NCBI GenBank assembly: GCA_003550325.1
Contig: QKWP01000576.1
Location: forward strand, 190,652-254,651
Origin: Gigaspora rosea
Taxonomy: Eukaryota > Glomeromycota > Glomeromycetes > Diversisporales > Gigasporaceae
Direction of reading: 5' to 3'
Length of the DNA stretch: 64,000 bases
Under the pieces are notes generated by a model. That model searched no databases. It saw nothing but the letters and a program-made list of their open reading frames with translations, and was not told the origin of the DNA. This document shows positions 33,474 to 45,840 of the stretch, piece by piece (the stretch's first letter is position 1; the number at the start of each line of letters is the position of its first letter). Position numbers and translations under genes: made by a program.

Positions 33474-34044
33474 CCGTCAGTTTATTATGATAATATTGTC
33501 AAAATAACTCGAGTATTTTGGCAGTGATTACGTAAGCTGCCAAATAAGAAGTTATTTGGCAGATGACGTAATCACTGCCAAAATACTCGAGTCATTTAGC
33601 AAGTACAATCCACCGGATAACACCGTTATTGTATGTTACGCAGCCAATAACTTGTTTATCTGACTTTAAATTTAAATTTAATATGTCAGCTTCTGGGTCC
33701 CGAAGGAACATATTAAATTTACAACCAGATAACGAAGTATTTTACAAATAACTCGCATTATTCCCGTTTTACTAATTGTTACTTAAAAGGGATTTTCGTG
33801 TTATTAATCACAATTTTTATCACATATTTATATACAAGCTCAGTAGGAAAATAGCCTCCGATTAATAAAACGGGATAATAACTCCTTTATTTCTCGTTAC
33901 GGGGAATAATAGTCAATTATTTCACGGATTTTTTCTCTTCGGCTCTTATCGGAGCCGAAAAAATCCGTGAAATATTTCATTATTCCCACCGTCCCGTGAA
34001 ATAAATAGTACTTATTGGATACAAAGCATCCAATAACTATATAT
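33474..34044. mobile_element. Hairpin-dense insertion of unclear class
   Basis: Absent from copy A, where ATTTATTTTATTTGTTTAA is continuous, so it is an insertion. It has no inverted terminal repeat. Inside are at least four strong hairpins: 33507-33595 (arms start CTCGAGTATTTTGGCAG), 33671-33722 (AAATTTAATATGT), 33917-33980 (TTTCACGGATTTTTTC, with TTCGGCTC / GAGCCGAA tip) and 34014-34038 (TTATTGGAT / ATCCAATAA) close to the right end. Absence of terminal repeats, lack of a clear duplication, a start within A|TC and an end hairpin recall Helitron-like elements, but a CTRR end is not seen. Confidence 0.55.
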
Positions 34045-34573
34045 TATTTGTTTAAGGCCGAATATGCCGAAATGCATTTAGTATATATTTGCTTTATGAA
34101 ATCAAATGCATGCATACTCTATTAGTAAATTTATTCCGTAAAAGCATTGTTTCAATTCCCGGGATTCAAATCAATATACCAAAAAAAGGCTTGAAACTAG
34201 CTCATTTGTTCTATTGATTAATCGGTTTGTTATAACTCTACAATTTTCTATTGATGTCTGCTAGAAAGAATTTTCAATAAAATTAACACCGTGCTTGGTT
34301 GAATAAGGAATATGCATTTTTATGGTGATTGATTGATAGCGATTAACATAGCCGAGCTCAGATATGTAACCTTTCACTAACAATTTGAGTAATTTCTTTA
34401 CTTTTCTTTGTTCTTTTTTTTTTTTTTTGATGATTTTATCGTATATAAGAAGTTCAAAACAAACGCTCCGCTCGTATTGCCCAAAATCGTTTATTTATCG
34501 AAATTCCGTATAATAAACCACCTTTAGTCTCTAACAAAAAGTTTATACTAATAAAATAATTTTATTAGAGATT

Positions 34574-35271
34574 ATGAATCAATCCACGAACCGAATTATT
34601 GGCGCACAACCGCAAATTAACAACAGCCAGACACAAAGATTCCAGAATGCTAATAATGGTGGTCCACAAACCACTAATGGCCCATTTGTGCAGCTGCCAA
34701 GACTTCAAAATACTGCAAATCGATTCAACAGGAATTCTATTGCTAGGGATGTTATTGGTCCCAACTGGTCCCAACTGGTCCTAATTCAATTGTAAATTTT
34801 TATAATGATTTTTTCCTTATGAGCTTTAAATAAAAGTTGTACAAAATAAGATTCTTTACATATTTGCTTAGTACATAAAAGTGTTAAAGTTTCTTCAAAA
34901 TTTAGAAATCTTTAAAATATAAAATTTTAGGACCAGTCCTAGGACCAGGTCCTAAATTTGATATTTTAAAGATTTCTAAATTTTGGAGAAACTTTAACAC
35001 TTTTATTTATTAAGCAAATATGTAAAGAATCTTATTTTGTACAACTTTTATTAATAGTTCATAAAGAAAAATTATTATAAAAATTTACAATTTAATTAGG
35101 ACCAGTTGGGACCAGTTGGGACCAATAACATCCCTATCTATTGCTAATCAAAAATATTCTGACCTAGTTAACGGTACAAATCCATTCATTAGCATGCAAG
35201 GTATAGATAATTTACTCCAGGAAGACACTCAATTTTCAACATTGATATTTACTGGGAGTTCATTCCCATGA
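34574..35271 (+). pseudogene. Small N/Q-rich protein family, copy B, split by a MITE
   Basis: Starts MNQSTNRIIGAQPQINN and reads LQNTANRFNRNSIA before a 393-bp hAT-type MITE (34744-35136). After it, NQKYSDLVNGTNPF continues in the same frame, then MQGIDNLLQEDTQFST and the end FTGSSFP at TGA 35269-35271. Without the insertion plus its 8-bp duplicate the frame would be 98 codons. As it stands translation runs into the MITE and stops at 34793-34795 (73 residues). Relative to copy A it has an extra 12-codon Asn/Gln-rich piece and lacks 7 codons. The leader ATAATTTTATTAGAGATT and the 3' AATAAA match copy A. Function unknown. Confidence 0.6.
34744..35136. mobile_element. hAT-type foldback MITE (TAGGGATG ends)
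   Basis: Starts TAGGGATGTTATTGGTCCC and ends with its exact complement; the arms pair across nearly the whole element. A perfect 8-bp duplication TCTATTGC flanks it (34736-34743, 35137-35144). GGTCCCAACT is repeated near both ends and GGACCAG words surround the centre at 34930-34955. It interrupts the small gene. Confidence 0.9.
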
Positions 35272-35283
35272 AGAGTGACAGTT

Positions 35284-35536
35284 AAAGCCAGGTGCCTTTA
35301 TATGTTTTTTTTTATCATTTAATTAAATTAGGGCAAGGGTTAGTTAGGAGTTAGGGTTGGGGATGTCTTATAGGTATAATTGCCTTCACAACATTTTTTA
35401 TTAATGCTCCAAGACTCGTTTCTTGTATTTTTGTTTTTTTCACTTTTTTTCTTTGTTTTTGTCTCGTCGGGCTGATCCATGACGATCAAAATTTACAATT
35501 TGATTGGCTAACAGTCACGTGACGGCACCTGGCTTT
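35284..35536. mobile_element. MITE with AAAGCCAGGTGCC ends
   Basis: Inverted ends AAAGCCAGGTGCC / GGCACCTGGCTTT in the 3' flank of the broken small gene. Includes GGGTTAGTTAGGAGTTAGGG and the words TGATCC and CAATTTGATTGGCTAA. A truncated relative is at 32171-32360. Target duplication not clear. Confidence 0.7.
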
Positions 35537-35880
35537 CCCATAAAGGAAAGGATGGGAGGAGAATGCGAATATGTATAATGATGTTTTCTCTATGTTGACT
35601 TTTTTGTCACTAAGTTTTTTTTTTTATTATCTAAGTTTTCGCATTTTAAGCATAAAGTTATCATTAAGAATATGTAGTAAATATCTAAACCGTAATGTAT
35701 ATACATTCAATAAAATTTTTACCTGGTAATATAGACAATAAAAAAATTTATGATAATACCTGTGCATTTTATTCATAAATTCTTGAAAAAACATATTGCC
35801 CCTAATGTAATTCATAGAATTTAGCAAAATTATTAGTCTTTTCTACAATTTGCTAAGCTTATACACGATTGATATTTAAT

Positions 35881-36046
35881 AAGGGAAGTGCCGTTTATTA
35901 CGTAATTTCAAGAGGGGGGAGGGGGGTTAGTAGTCTATCACGTCTATATATTATATATAAAAATTATTATTGACTGCTAATTAGATCGCGGGGGGAGGGG
36001 TATGACCTTCTAATAAAAATAAATACGTAATAAACGGCACTTCCCT
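35881..36046. mobile_element. MITE with AGGGAAGTGCCGTTTATTAC ends and G-runs
   Basis: The left end AGGGAAGTGCCGTTTATTAC and right end GTAATAAACGGCACTTCCCT are perfect inverses. Each arm carries a long G-run on the same strand, GGGGGGAGGGGGG near 35914 and GGGGGGAGGGG near 35990, which could form a G-quadruplex. Absent from copy A. Confidence 0.75.
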
Positions 36047-37172
36047 AACTAAAATACCTTTTATATAATTGTTGATTTGAATTGGCAATTAGAAATATTA
36101 ATGATAAAATGACATCACCAACGATTTTCTTTTTCTTGCGGATTTAATTTCCGGATAGTTAAATCTGTTCAAATTATGCAAGGTGCACGGCCGAACTTTT
36201 GCTTTATTTGTATGTCCAAATATACCAGGAACGGAGTTTTCCTTAAGTGAAAACGGAGAGCATGGTTTACCAAAATGTTCAAGGGCGTTCGTCCACAAAA
36301 TCTTGCATTTGGTTGGTTGCCACAGTTGGCTATGATTTCTAAATATGTAAACTCGGATAATTTCGGGTTTGCTTTGAATTGAATAAGCCATTTAAAGTGT
36401 TACCATTGTGACTAAATCGTGGTAAATTTTAGTTGCTTAGCCACTTGTGTGCAACATTTTTGCATTTAACAAGGTATTTTTGAGTGCGTGCGAGGGGGAT
36501 TTTTTTAAATAGTGTGATATTTATAGAGTTTATTTATACCAGGAACAGAGTGATATATATCATGAAATGTATGGTTTATAAGCATTTTAGTGATGCAAAA
36601 TCTCATAATTGATTGGACAATGCTTCATCTCTTAGTACTACGTTTATTTATCGTATAAGAATTATTTAACCTTTAACAGTTTTTCTTTCGAATTAAGTAC
36701 ATGATAAAAAAAGCCTTATTATTGTCTTTCGGAAATGCACTAACTAAATATGCTGTGATCTTTTTTTTTATTATGTACTAGGATTTAAAATATGCAAACT
36801 GGATTTACCACCTCGCAACACAGGTTTCACCCTAATGCGAAAATAATAGCAGATTTAATATAATTATCGAAATTACAGTAAATTTTGGTAATAAAAATAT
36901 AATTTTTGATAATACAATTTTTGACCAGTATATCGTTTCAATATACTGGCCGAAATTTTATTATCGAAAAATAATAATCCTACTAATTTGCAAATCAGCT
37001 ATAAATATTTGAATTCAATACAAAATATAACTATCTGTATCGGAGTTATTCAACATTACTAAATTAGACTTTTCGTATAAATGCGAAATAACTCCTAAAA
37101 GTGTTCTGAATTTTGATCAAATTAAGCTTAATCCTGGTCATTATTCACCTGGTCATTATTCGGATAATGCCT
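36047..37172. other. Gene-free stretch with ACCAGGAACGG words
   Basis: TACCAGGAACGGAGT at 36225 and TACCAGGAACAGAGTGATAT at 36538 belong to the dispersed word family. 36731-36754 carries a lone CGGAAATGCACTAACTAAAT end. Minus-strand frames here have no motifs. Confidence 0.4.
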
Positions 37173-37734
37173 CCCTATAAAAAAAAGTGGTCCGGGGTGT
37201 AGTACGGATTGGTGCCAGGAATGCACAAAATGACACGATCGAGTGATAAGTACAGGTGTGTCGCACTGAATGGCACGGTAAACAGTGGTACAAAATATGT
37301 GGCACATTATGCCACGTTATACGTAATGGCACCTTCATTTCACGGAATGATATGTGTCAATGGTAGTACATGTTGGTTCATTTCATGAAGAGCAAAAGGT
37401 CTATATACGATTTTTTTAAAAAAAATTGTGATATCTCATAATTTCGCTAATGAAATTGTTCTGGGGTTACAAAATTTTGATACATGTGTAATTAGTTTGT
37501 TCATATTATATTGATTGTTGATATAAATTTATATAATCAAAAGCCGTGCCATTTGGACTAGTAAAGTGTTGCAAAACCCGAGTCATTAACAGTCCAATTA
37601 TTATGGGTATACGGTCCACTACAGGCCAAAAATCCGTGCCAATCCAAGTCTCTTGCATACAAAATTCTGGTTTATCTGTGCCACCAAAACCCATGCCATT
37701 CTGCCGCCAACAGTACATTTTACTTATAAGGCCC
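37173..37734. mobile_element. Element with CCCTATAA ends, copy 1
   Basis: Starts CCCTATAAAAAAAAGTGGTC. Its right side carries GTAAAGTGTTGCAAAACCC and CAGTCCAATTATTATGGG, matching GTAAAGTGCAGCAAAACCC and CAGTCCAAAATGTCTGGG in copy 2. The right terminus (TTATAAGGCCCCTAG) is decayed. The inside is rich in GGCAC / GTGCC words. Non-coding. Confidence 0.55.
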
Positions 37735-37859
37735 CTAGATGTTATTTTCATTTATGCAGTTTATCATCCATACCCGGTTTAGCTACTGTGTCACGCAGCT
37801 ACTTATTGTAATTATAGTATTATCGTAGAAGATTATTAGTTTAATTGTTTGATTTATTT

Positions 37860-38948
37860 AGCTGTTTGTGGAACTATTACATGTGTTTTAACATTCTTGC
37901 GAATTAATTATCAGCTTTTAATATAATAACTTTAATTGTAAGTTTTGCATAATTTTTTCACATTCAATTATTAATTCGAAATTATTTACATTAATTATTA
38001 TTTATCATTTACAGAATTTATAGAATTTATAGAATTCAATTGTCTCTCTATATCACGAAGTTATTTTTGTATAAATCTACCTGCTTGTAATCCCTTTAAT
38101 TAGATATTCTATAAAAGGCTGGTTGGGGTGATTATTTGTCAATGCTTTGAATGCCTGCATGCTATAGTGGTTCTTGCATTAAATTTCTTGGGATCGATTT
38201 GCCTGAGTATTTCGGTCTTCTTTATTAATTAAATAACAAAATAGGTCATATTCTTGTTAATTAAAAATCAACTCTCAATATACTAAGTTTAATTGTAAAT
38301 TTTGTATTATGTGTTTTTTACATTTAATTATTTTTATTATATCATATTTTTTTGATTCAGGTTTACTAACCGGTATGTATGTGAAAAGATCGTATTTATT
38401 TAGGCTTAAAGATTAATATAGAAATGATCACCAAATCTCAGTTATCGCCTTCGCTACAATCTTTCGCTGTGTCTTTGACGATCATAGATTATCATTTCAT
38501 TAGTTGGTAAAAGATTTGATGCAGTAAAAGTGAAATTAACAAATATCTCAAGTAGGCACAAGAGTCTAAGATGCCAAGCTTGTAAAACATTGAGAAACTT
38601 AAAATAAACTGCAATATGTTATGTTTTACACATATTTTATCATGAAATGCGTGAGTTGGCACTCTGGCACATCACTTACACTTAGGATCCGTTCGTTCGT
38701 GCAGTGCACATAAAGTGTCATTTATAAAACACTTATTTACTGTGTAACAATTCATCTCACATTTAGGTAATCGATCGACTCATCTAATACAAATTGGTCA
38801 CATATAAACAAAATAAGAAATGAGTTAAATAACAAAAAAAGATCACTCTCTTGTGAATCAACTATCAGTTTTTTTAATATATTTAATAACTTTATTATAA
38901 GTCTCGCATAATATTTTCACTTTCAATTATTAATTCTTCAATTATTTA
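37860..38948 (+). repeat. Local tandem repeat that received the LINE, left part
   Basis: 38340-38800 is repeated directly at 46135-46600, beyond the LINE (shared: GACGATCATAGATTATCATT, GATGCAGTAAAAGTGAAATT, ACAAATATCTCAA, GTAGGCACAA, CGTGCAGTGCACATA). A smaller module (AATTATTTTT...TCATATT; CATTCTTGTTAATTA) also recurs at 37890, 38245 and 38835. No coding content, and the repeats are not at the termini of any element, so I do not read them as LTRs. Confidence 0.6.
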
Positions 38949-39289
38949 CAGTCAACCTCCATAAATGCAACTTGTAGGGACAAGCCTACAACGTGCATTT
39001 AGGGAGGTTTGCATTTAGAGAGAGCCAATTAAATTGCAGCTTTTAAAAATTAGATCATCAAGTTTGTGTAACTTCTACCAAAACTGTATAACCTATCTTA
39101 AATACTAAAATTTGATTGGCCACGTGCATTTAGGGAGGTTAGTGTAATATAAAATGTTATTCAAGAGAATATGCATTTACAGAATATAGAACGTGCATTT
39201 AGTACTAATAACATTTTACGGAATAGAAAAAAACGTGCATTTAGAGAGGTATTGCATTTATGGAGGTTGCATTTATGGAGGGTTGACTG
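38949..39289. mobile_element. pogo-type MITE (CAGTCAACC ends)
   Basis: Inverted ends CAGTCAACCTCCATAAATGC and CAGTCAACCCTCCATAAATG, flanked by TA (38947-38948, 39290-39291). CAGTC ends with a TA duplication are typical of pogo/Tigger elements. GTGCATTTAGGGAGG words are repeated five to six times inside, a possible transposase-binding array. Non-coding. Confidence 0.85.
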
Positions 39290-39343
39290 TACATTAATTA
39301 CTATTTATTGTTTATTAAATTAAATGATAAAAAAGGACATTCT

Positions 39344-40600
39344 TACGTGGAAGAACTAATTAATAATGGTCAGACTCAACGTACAGAGCAGACTTTAGCT
39401 TATTGTACAACTTTGAGAACTGAGTATACGGCAAGCGCTTCTACAAAAAACAATTACAGTACTTCAGATACCATATCTTTATCTTCCTCTGAAGTACAAC
39501 TCTCTTTTAATACTTCTCTATCACTAACTACTTCCATTTCTAACAACTACCCAATATCAGAAATTTATGATGAATCTTTACTTGAAAAAGACTTTAGTGA
39601 TGAAGAAATTAAACTACCTACAAACTCAATAAGTGAAAGAAACTTCTTCATCAATCCCAATCCTAACCCTCTTGAAATATACAATCCAAAAGCTATAACA
39701 AATTTCTTTACTACCATAGACTACGAACACTCTATTCTCCACAAACTGTGGGTTCTTTCTTGCATTATATACAAGAAAATTACCCTATGTATTATTCAAA
39801 ACAATATATAAAAATTTCTATTAAACCACATTTCAGATTCAACCATATTTTTACAGAAGCACACATATACCTTCTATATGAAAATCTTATACCAGACCAC
39901 ACTATATTTCTATCCTTTGAAGATTTACTACATTATTCTGATGTTGAACTTAAATCACCCAATAACAAATTTCACCAACCAAACATCTCACCTTCAGCTC
40001 TTGACCCTATTATTGCTACTCACAATCTTCAAGGTTATAATACTCCTCTTAAAAGGTAACTTTGGAAAGAATTCTGTTTGTCTAATAATATTCAAATTTG
40101 CAGTATTACCGAAATAAAACTTTCTGACTCCAAACCAAAAAAGTTCTTTAACAATAAACATTTCTCATACTTTTGGTCCTACAATCTCAATACATCAACT
40201 ATATATACTAATACTATAGAAGAAACAAATACTGATTCCGATTCAAATTCATCAGAGGTTTATGACCCATCTACATGCTACAACAAATTCTTATACTATC
40301 ACAGATTACAATCTTTACCTTCACCACAAACTGTTGGCTCCTTCTTAACTATCTACAAGAGGAATATCCAATGTTTTATTTATAACAGTATATCAGAATC
40401 TCTATCAAATATAGCAGAATTGATTATTATTTTCCAGAAGCACATATTTATTTACTACATGAACATCTTCTACCCAATCACTTTTTTGTACCTTTTGAGG
40501 ATTTTCATCTTTTTAATAATGTTCCACTCAAATCAAGTTATTCAATACCAAGAGCTATACCTACAAGTAGCAATTCTAACTTAGAGCAAGTTCAAGATCA
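39344..40600 (+). pseudogene. LINE 5' coding region with internal duplication
   Basis: The first part (39344-39660) is Ser/Thr-rich (SLSSSEVQLSFNTS). Next come two diverged copies of one module. Copy 1 at about 39680-40200 reads (in shifting frames) SFLHYIQENYPMYY, then EAHIYLLYENL, then ATHNLQGYNTPLKR, a TAA at 40057-40059, then LWKEFCLSNNIQICSITEIK. Copy 2 at about 40260-40790 repeats the series with SFLTIYKRNIQCF and leads into the real endonuclease. Copy 1 therefore contains a second, orphan N-terminus of the endonuclease. No ORF1 RNA-binding domain was recognised. Confidence 0.65.
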
Positions 40601-40601
40601 G

Positions 40602-43600
40602 ATTTCTCCTCTCAATTTATCAATATGCACACATAACGTTCAAGGATATAACAACAACCTCAAAAGGCTAATATGGGAACATTATTGTCTCTCACATGAT
40701 ATTCAAATTAGTTGTATTACTGAAATTAAATATCTTCTAATAATTCCTCTACCTACTTCATTAAATCCTTACAATTTTCATACTTTTGGGCAAGTACTGA
40801 TAGCTCCAAAGCAGGTACTGCAATCATGATTTCTAACATACTTAGACCACATATTCATAATATTCTTACCTATCCTGGATATGCAGTTGCTATTGATCTT
40901 TTCTTTAAACATGATTTTAAATTTAGAATTATATCAGTTTACTTACCTTCAGATAATTTACAACTTAGTCTGGATATACAAAATAATGTTATTCAATGGA
41001 TAAACCAATCTCTTAACAATAATATTCAACCAATTATTATGGGAGACTTTAATGCATCTCAAAACAATATATTATCAGCAATTAAATACAAATTGCTCCA
41101 ATTCCTCCAGTTAAATAACATGTATAATCTTGCAGAACATACACAAATATCCTTACCAACTTGGCAAAGTAGCAGATACCAAAGTACTATTGATTACATT
41201 TGGGCACATAATCCTATTCTAAGATATCTTTCTAAATTTGAATCTGATCAATCCAACACAAGTACTAATAGCGATCATACAATTCTAATATCAAGATGGT
41301 CATTTCCATACGCTCTTTTTAAAACCAAAAGATATAGTACTAAAACTCGTAGAAAAGTCTTTGACTACAAGTCTATGAACTCTGAACAATGGCAAAATTT
41401 TTCAGATCAAGTAACCCAAAATCTAACCCTAAACCATACTCCACTATCAACAAATACTACAGAATCACTTGAAACAACTTGGCACAAAATTCAAACAAGT
41501 ATAATTAATGCTGCACTTCAACATATTCCCTACAAAAAATTTAAAGTTCGCAACTTCCAACATAATTTCTCATCCAAAGCAACTAAACTTCACTACAATC
41601 TCAAAAAACTTAGTAATATTATTAGACAAATAAAGATTGTAATCAAAAATCAAACTTCTATCCCATTACACCTCAACCAAAACATTAATTATATTAATAC
41701 TCAACACCAAGTTAATATTCCATTATTACCAACTACACATAACCTATTACCAAACTGGATCTCTACCACAAATCTTGAATGGAAAGCACTATTTCATGCT
41801 CGTAATATTGAAAATACTAAAGAAATAAGACAACAAATTAATAATGCTATTTCTAAAAGATGTAACAAACTTGCCACCAACCCAACTTCAATGATTAATA
41901 GTATTCTTAATCGCTATAAAGACCCAGTTAAATTCAACAATATTAATACAGATACAAGCACTATTACAGAACCTCATGCTATTAAGGACCATATTCGTAA
42001 TCATTTTGATCAATGGACCCACACTCGTAATATTGACTATAATCTTTATAATACTCATTGGAAAGCTGAATATGACCCTAAATCTAATATTAATACTGAT
42101 TGGTACAATCACATTTTGGAAGAATTTACATTAGATGAAGTCTCTACTACACTTTGCCATCTCCCTAATAACAAAGCCTGTGGCCCATCTGGAATTAGTT
42201 ATGAAATGATTAAGCATACAGGACTCTCTTTTCTTCAAGCTATTACAGCTCTCTTTAATAGATGTCTTACACAACAATCTATACCTAAACAATGGAAAGA
42301 AGGAAGAATTTTTCCTATTTCTAAAAAACCAATTTTTGATGGTAATCTTTCAAATACACGGCCCATTAGTCTTTTAGAACATATCAAAAAACTTTACACT
42401 AAACTCCTTACTAATCGTCTTAATCATATTTTTACAAAACACAAAATTTTATCACCTTATAACTTTATTGCTCTTCCAGGCAATAGTACTTCAATTCCTA
42501 TTCATATACTTAATAATATTATTGAGGATGCATCATGTAACAGTTCTCAACTTTGGCTTATATCGCAGGATATGAGCAAAGCCTATGACTCTGTTAATTT
42601 TGATCTTTTTCAGAAATCCTTGGCTAGAATTCAAATGCCTACTCAACTTATCAATATACTTATTAATCTTTTATTTGACTGACACAATAGAGTTATTACT
42701 AATCTTGGGCTAACTAATTTTTATTCAGTTAAAAATGGTATAGACCAAGGAGAAACAATAACTCCTCTATTTTGGAGAATTTATTATGATCCTCTTATTC
42801 ATTATATATCCTCTCATTTTACTGGCTATACACTTACTACATCTTGGCAAACAAGCCTTTGTACACCATATTTAACTACCAAAAAACTTCATACTTCTTT
42901 ATCAGTTTTGGCTTATATGGATGACACTTTATGGATCGCTCAATCTAAAACTGAATTAGAACAAATTATTAATATAGCTACTTCATTTTACCAAATGGCA
43001 GATATACAAGTTAATCCCAATAAATCCCTATTTATTACCAATAATAACTCCAATTATAATATCTCTTTTCTTAACTGTAATATACCAAGAATTCCTAAAA
43101 ACCAACCATTCAAATTTTTGGGATGTTGGTTTACTTTAGATAACAAAATATCTAAACAAATCCAACTTATTCAAGAAGAGGTTTTTCAACTAGTTAATAT
43201 TGCCAGTACTAAAAAAATTACAGACAAACAAATTATATATGTTATTAATACTGTAATTATCCCAACACTTGAATATAGAATTCATAATATAGTACTTCCA
43301 CGTACAATATGCGCTAAAATTTTAGCTAAATATTTAACAGTAGCTAAGCACAAAGCAAATCTATCACGGTCTATTCCTAATAGTACTATGCTTAACCACC
43401 ATCTTTATAATATCCATAATATTTGGGATATTCAACTTCAACACCATATTACCAACTTTCTTCATAGAATCAATGATCCCTCAATTTTAGGAACAACTAC
43501 ACATATTAGACTACAACAATTACAAAACAATCTCTGGTCAACTACAAATATACTTCAACATTCACAGCCTATTATTGATGGACCCAATAAATATACTACA

Positions 43601-45840
43601 AACTTCAAAATTATCCAACTTCTTACTCATCTTAATATGCAAATAACTGCTAATCAAGAAATTATATGGCCAAAAACGATTAGTAATGCACATCAACCAA
43701 TTGAACCTATCCTTATTCAACATCCACAATATATTCAATTCAAAAAACAGCTTAGACATCACAAAATTCTATATCTAGAACAGCTATGTACTGCTGATAA
43801 TAGCACTTTACTCTGCTGGCAAGATCTATTACCAAGACTTCACCAAATTCCAAAAGGTAGACAACCACTATGGTTCTCATATCTTGAGGATAAAGTTACT
43901 TCTCATGGGCTTTACCGTACTCTACTACCACATTACCAATCTCCTGGTATTAATCCCTTTGCTTACAATATAGATTATTTTCCAAAAAAGCTCAAACCAT
44001 GGCTTCTAACATACCAAGATAACAATATTATTATTGGAAAAATTAGAAAATATCTGGATGACAAAATAGCATCTATTAGTCATTGGAAAATTAGCTTTGA
44101 TACCAACCACACCCTATTTTATCCATCCCCAGAAATACAATTTGAACGCTGTTCAAATTGTCATTTAAACTCCAAAAGAATCCAACATACTTGTACTATT
44201 GAAGTTCCAATTATATTCTCTACACAATTTCTTGGTTGATATTCTTCACCATCTCACATTAATCTACATGCAAACCTTATAGATTTAATTTGCTCTGCAG
44301 CTGTTAAACACCTATTAACAATACCTCAACTACCATTAATCAATATTAATAATGAAATAGTATCTAATATATTTCATCCAAATCAGGCAACTACTACTCT
44401 TCAACAAATTGCTCTTAATAATGCTATACAGTTCTCCTTTACATTTTATACTGATAGCTCAGTCACAGATATTGGCACTGATTGCTGCTCAATGGGCATA
44501 GGTTGGGTCCAAATTCTGAATAACCAAGTTTTACACCAATTCTTAGTATCAATTAAATTATGGCCATCCTTTTACAAAGCAGAATTAATGGCTATCTTAT
44601 CAGCAATCACTACAGTATCACGCAATTCTTAAGTTCATATTTTCACAGACTCTCAATCAATTATCTCCAAATATCAAACTCTAATTACTCTAAACCATGC
44701 ATCTACAAAACAATTTAAATCCAACTACTGGCCTATATGGCAAACTCTCCTTAATATAGTCAAATCTCTCAATATTCAACTTAATTTTACTAAAGTTCAA
44801 GCACATTCTGATAATCTATTTAACAATATAGCAGATTAACTAGCCAAAAAACACTATACTTCATTATCAACTCTGCAACTCAATTATAATAATATTTATA
44901 ATCAATACCATATATTGCAGTGGAATGATTTTCCTATAGAACATCCAATTAGATATCTTGTTAAGGATATTTGTAAAGCCCACATTATTGCTATGTGGTC
45001 TTCACAAAAACGCAATAGTGAATGGTCAGGCTTTACTCATTTAATTGACTGGAATTCTACATGGAAATACTTTAATCATAACCAAAAACCTACACACAAT
45101 ATTACTAACTTCAGACTTAACTATCTAAAAGCTTTTAAATATAAATACTTCTTAATGAACTACCCTCATATTTCCACTACTACAAAATCTTTTTATACCT
45201 TTACAATAACTCTAACTGCTTTTAGTGTAATCAACCTGATTTCTACTTCCATTGGCTTACCTGCAATAACTTCCTCCTAATACACAATATTATTCAAAAT
45301 ACTATCTATAATACACTACAAAAGTCCAAACTTGAACTATCAAATCTTGAACTACAAGAATTGGAACATAAGCTTGCTAACCATTAAGCCTTTAGCACTT
45401 TTCAACCTTCACCCAATCTATATTATATAGAAACAATACTCAAAGGACTTATACCAATATCTATAATCCAATCTATTCAAAGCTTCAATATTTCCTATAA
45501 AATTGCATCTACTACTATTATTCAAATCTTGCTAGATATTAATGAACAAATCTATGATCAAATCTGGATACCCTACTGTTGCAATTTTTCTAATTGAAGG
45601 AAAAACCAAAATTTACCTACCCACAATCCTTATACTAACAATAGACAAACTAATAACTACCACTCTAAATCATATAAACACAAAAATTATACTTATAGCT
45701 GTATTTGTATCCAACCAGATGAATTGCATACTCCTCTTAATACATGTCCACCTATTGGACAAGCAATTTGAAAAATAGATATATGGTTCACTTTCAAAGC
45801 CAAATTTAGCACCTCTACTAACTATATTTTAGCTATACAA
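40602..45840 (+). pseudogene. LINE endonuclease-reverse transcriptase-RNase H polyprotein, broken
   Basis: Endonuclease (40602-41340): THNVQGYNNNLKR, ISCITEIK, then after a frameshift near 40738, IIMGDFNAS and NSDHTIL, holding the expected Asn, Glu, Asp and His. Reverse transcriptase (about 42120-43000): NNKACGPSGISYEMIK, SQDMSKAYDSVN (motif A), GIDQGETITPLFWR (motif B), AYMDD (motif C at 42908). A Cys/His cluster CSNCHLNSKRIQHTC lies near 44150. RNase H (44440-44850): FYTDSSV, ELMAILSAI, HIFTDSQS, HSDNLFNNIAD. The frame is shared from 40826 to 45280 but is cut by TGA at 42680, TGA at 44237, TAA near 44630 and TAA near 44837. A further frame change follows 45280, and the family C-terminus (DINEQIYDQIWIPYC) is still readable near 45540. 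Cytoplasmic RNP assembly and target-primed reverse transcription are the family's role. Confidence 0.88.

Larger units (their letters stand above)
32770..36224 (+). repeat. Segmental duplication, copy B
   Basis: Collinear with 541-4210. It keeps the uninterrupted target of the Mutator-type MITE (AATAACACATGTAGCATAAT near 33226). It has gained a hairpin-dense insertion (33474-34044), a hAT-type MITE inside the small gene, a MITE at 35284-35536 and one at 35881-36046. Homology ends exactly where TACCAGGAACGGAGT begins at 36225. Confidence 0.8.

Noticed and set aside
41888-42112. Minus-strand frame inside the LINE
   Set aside because: Antisense shadow of the reverse-transcriptase region.
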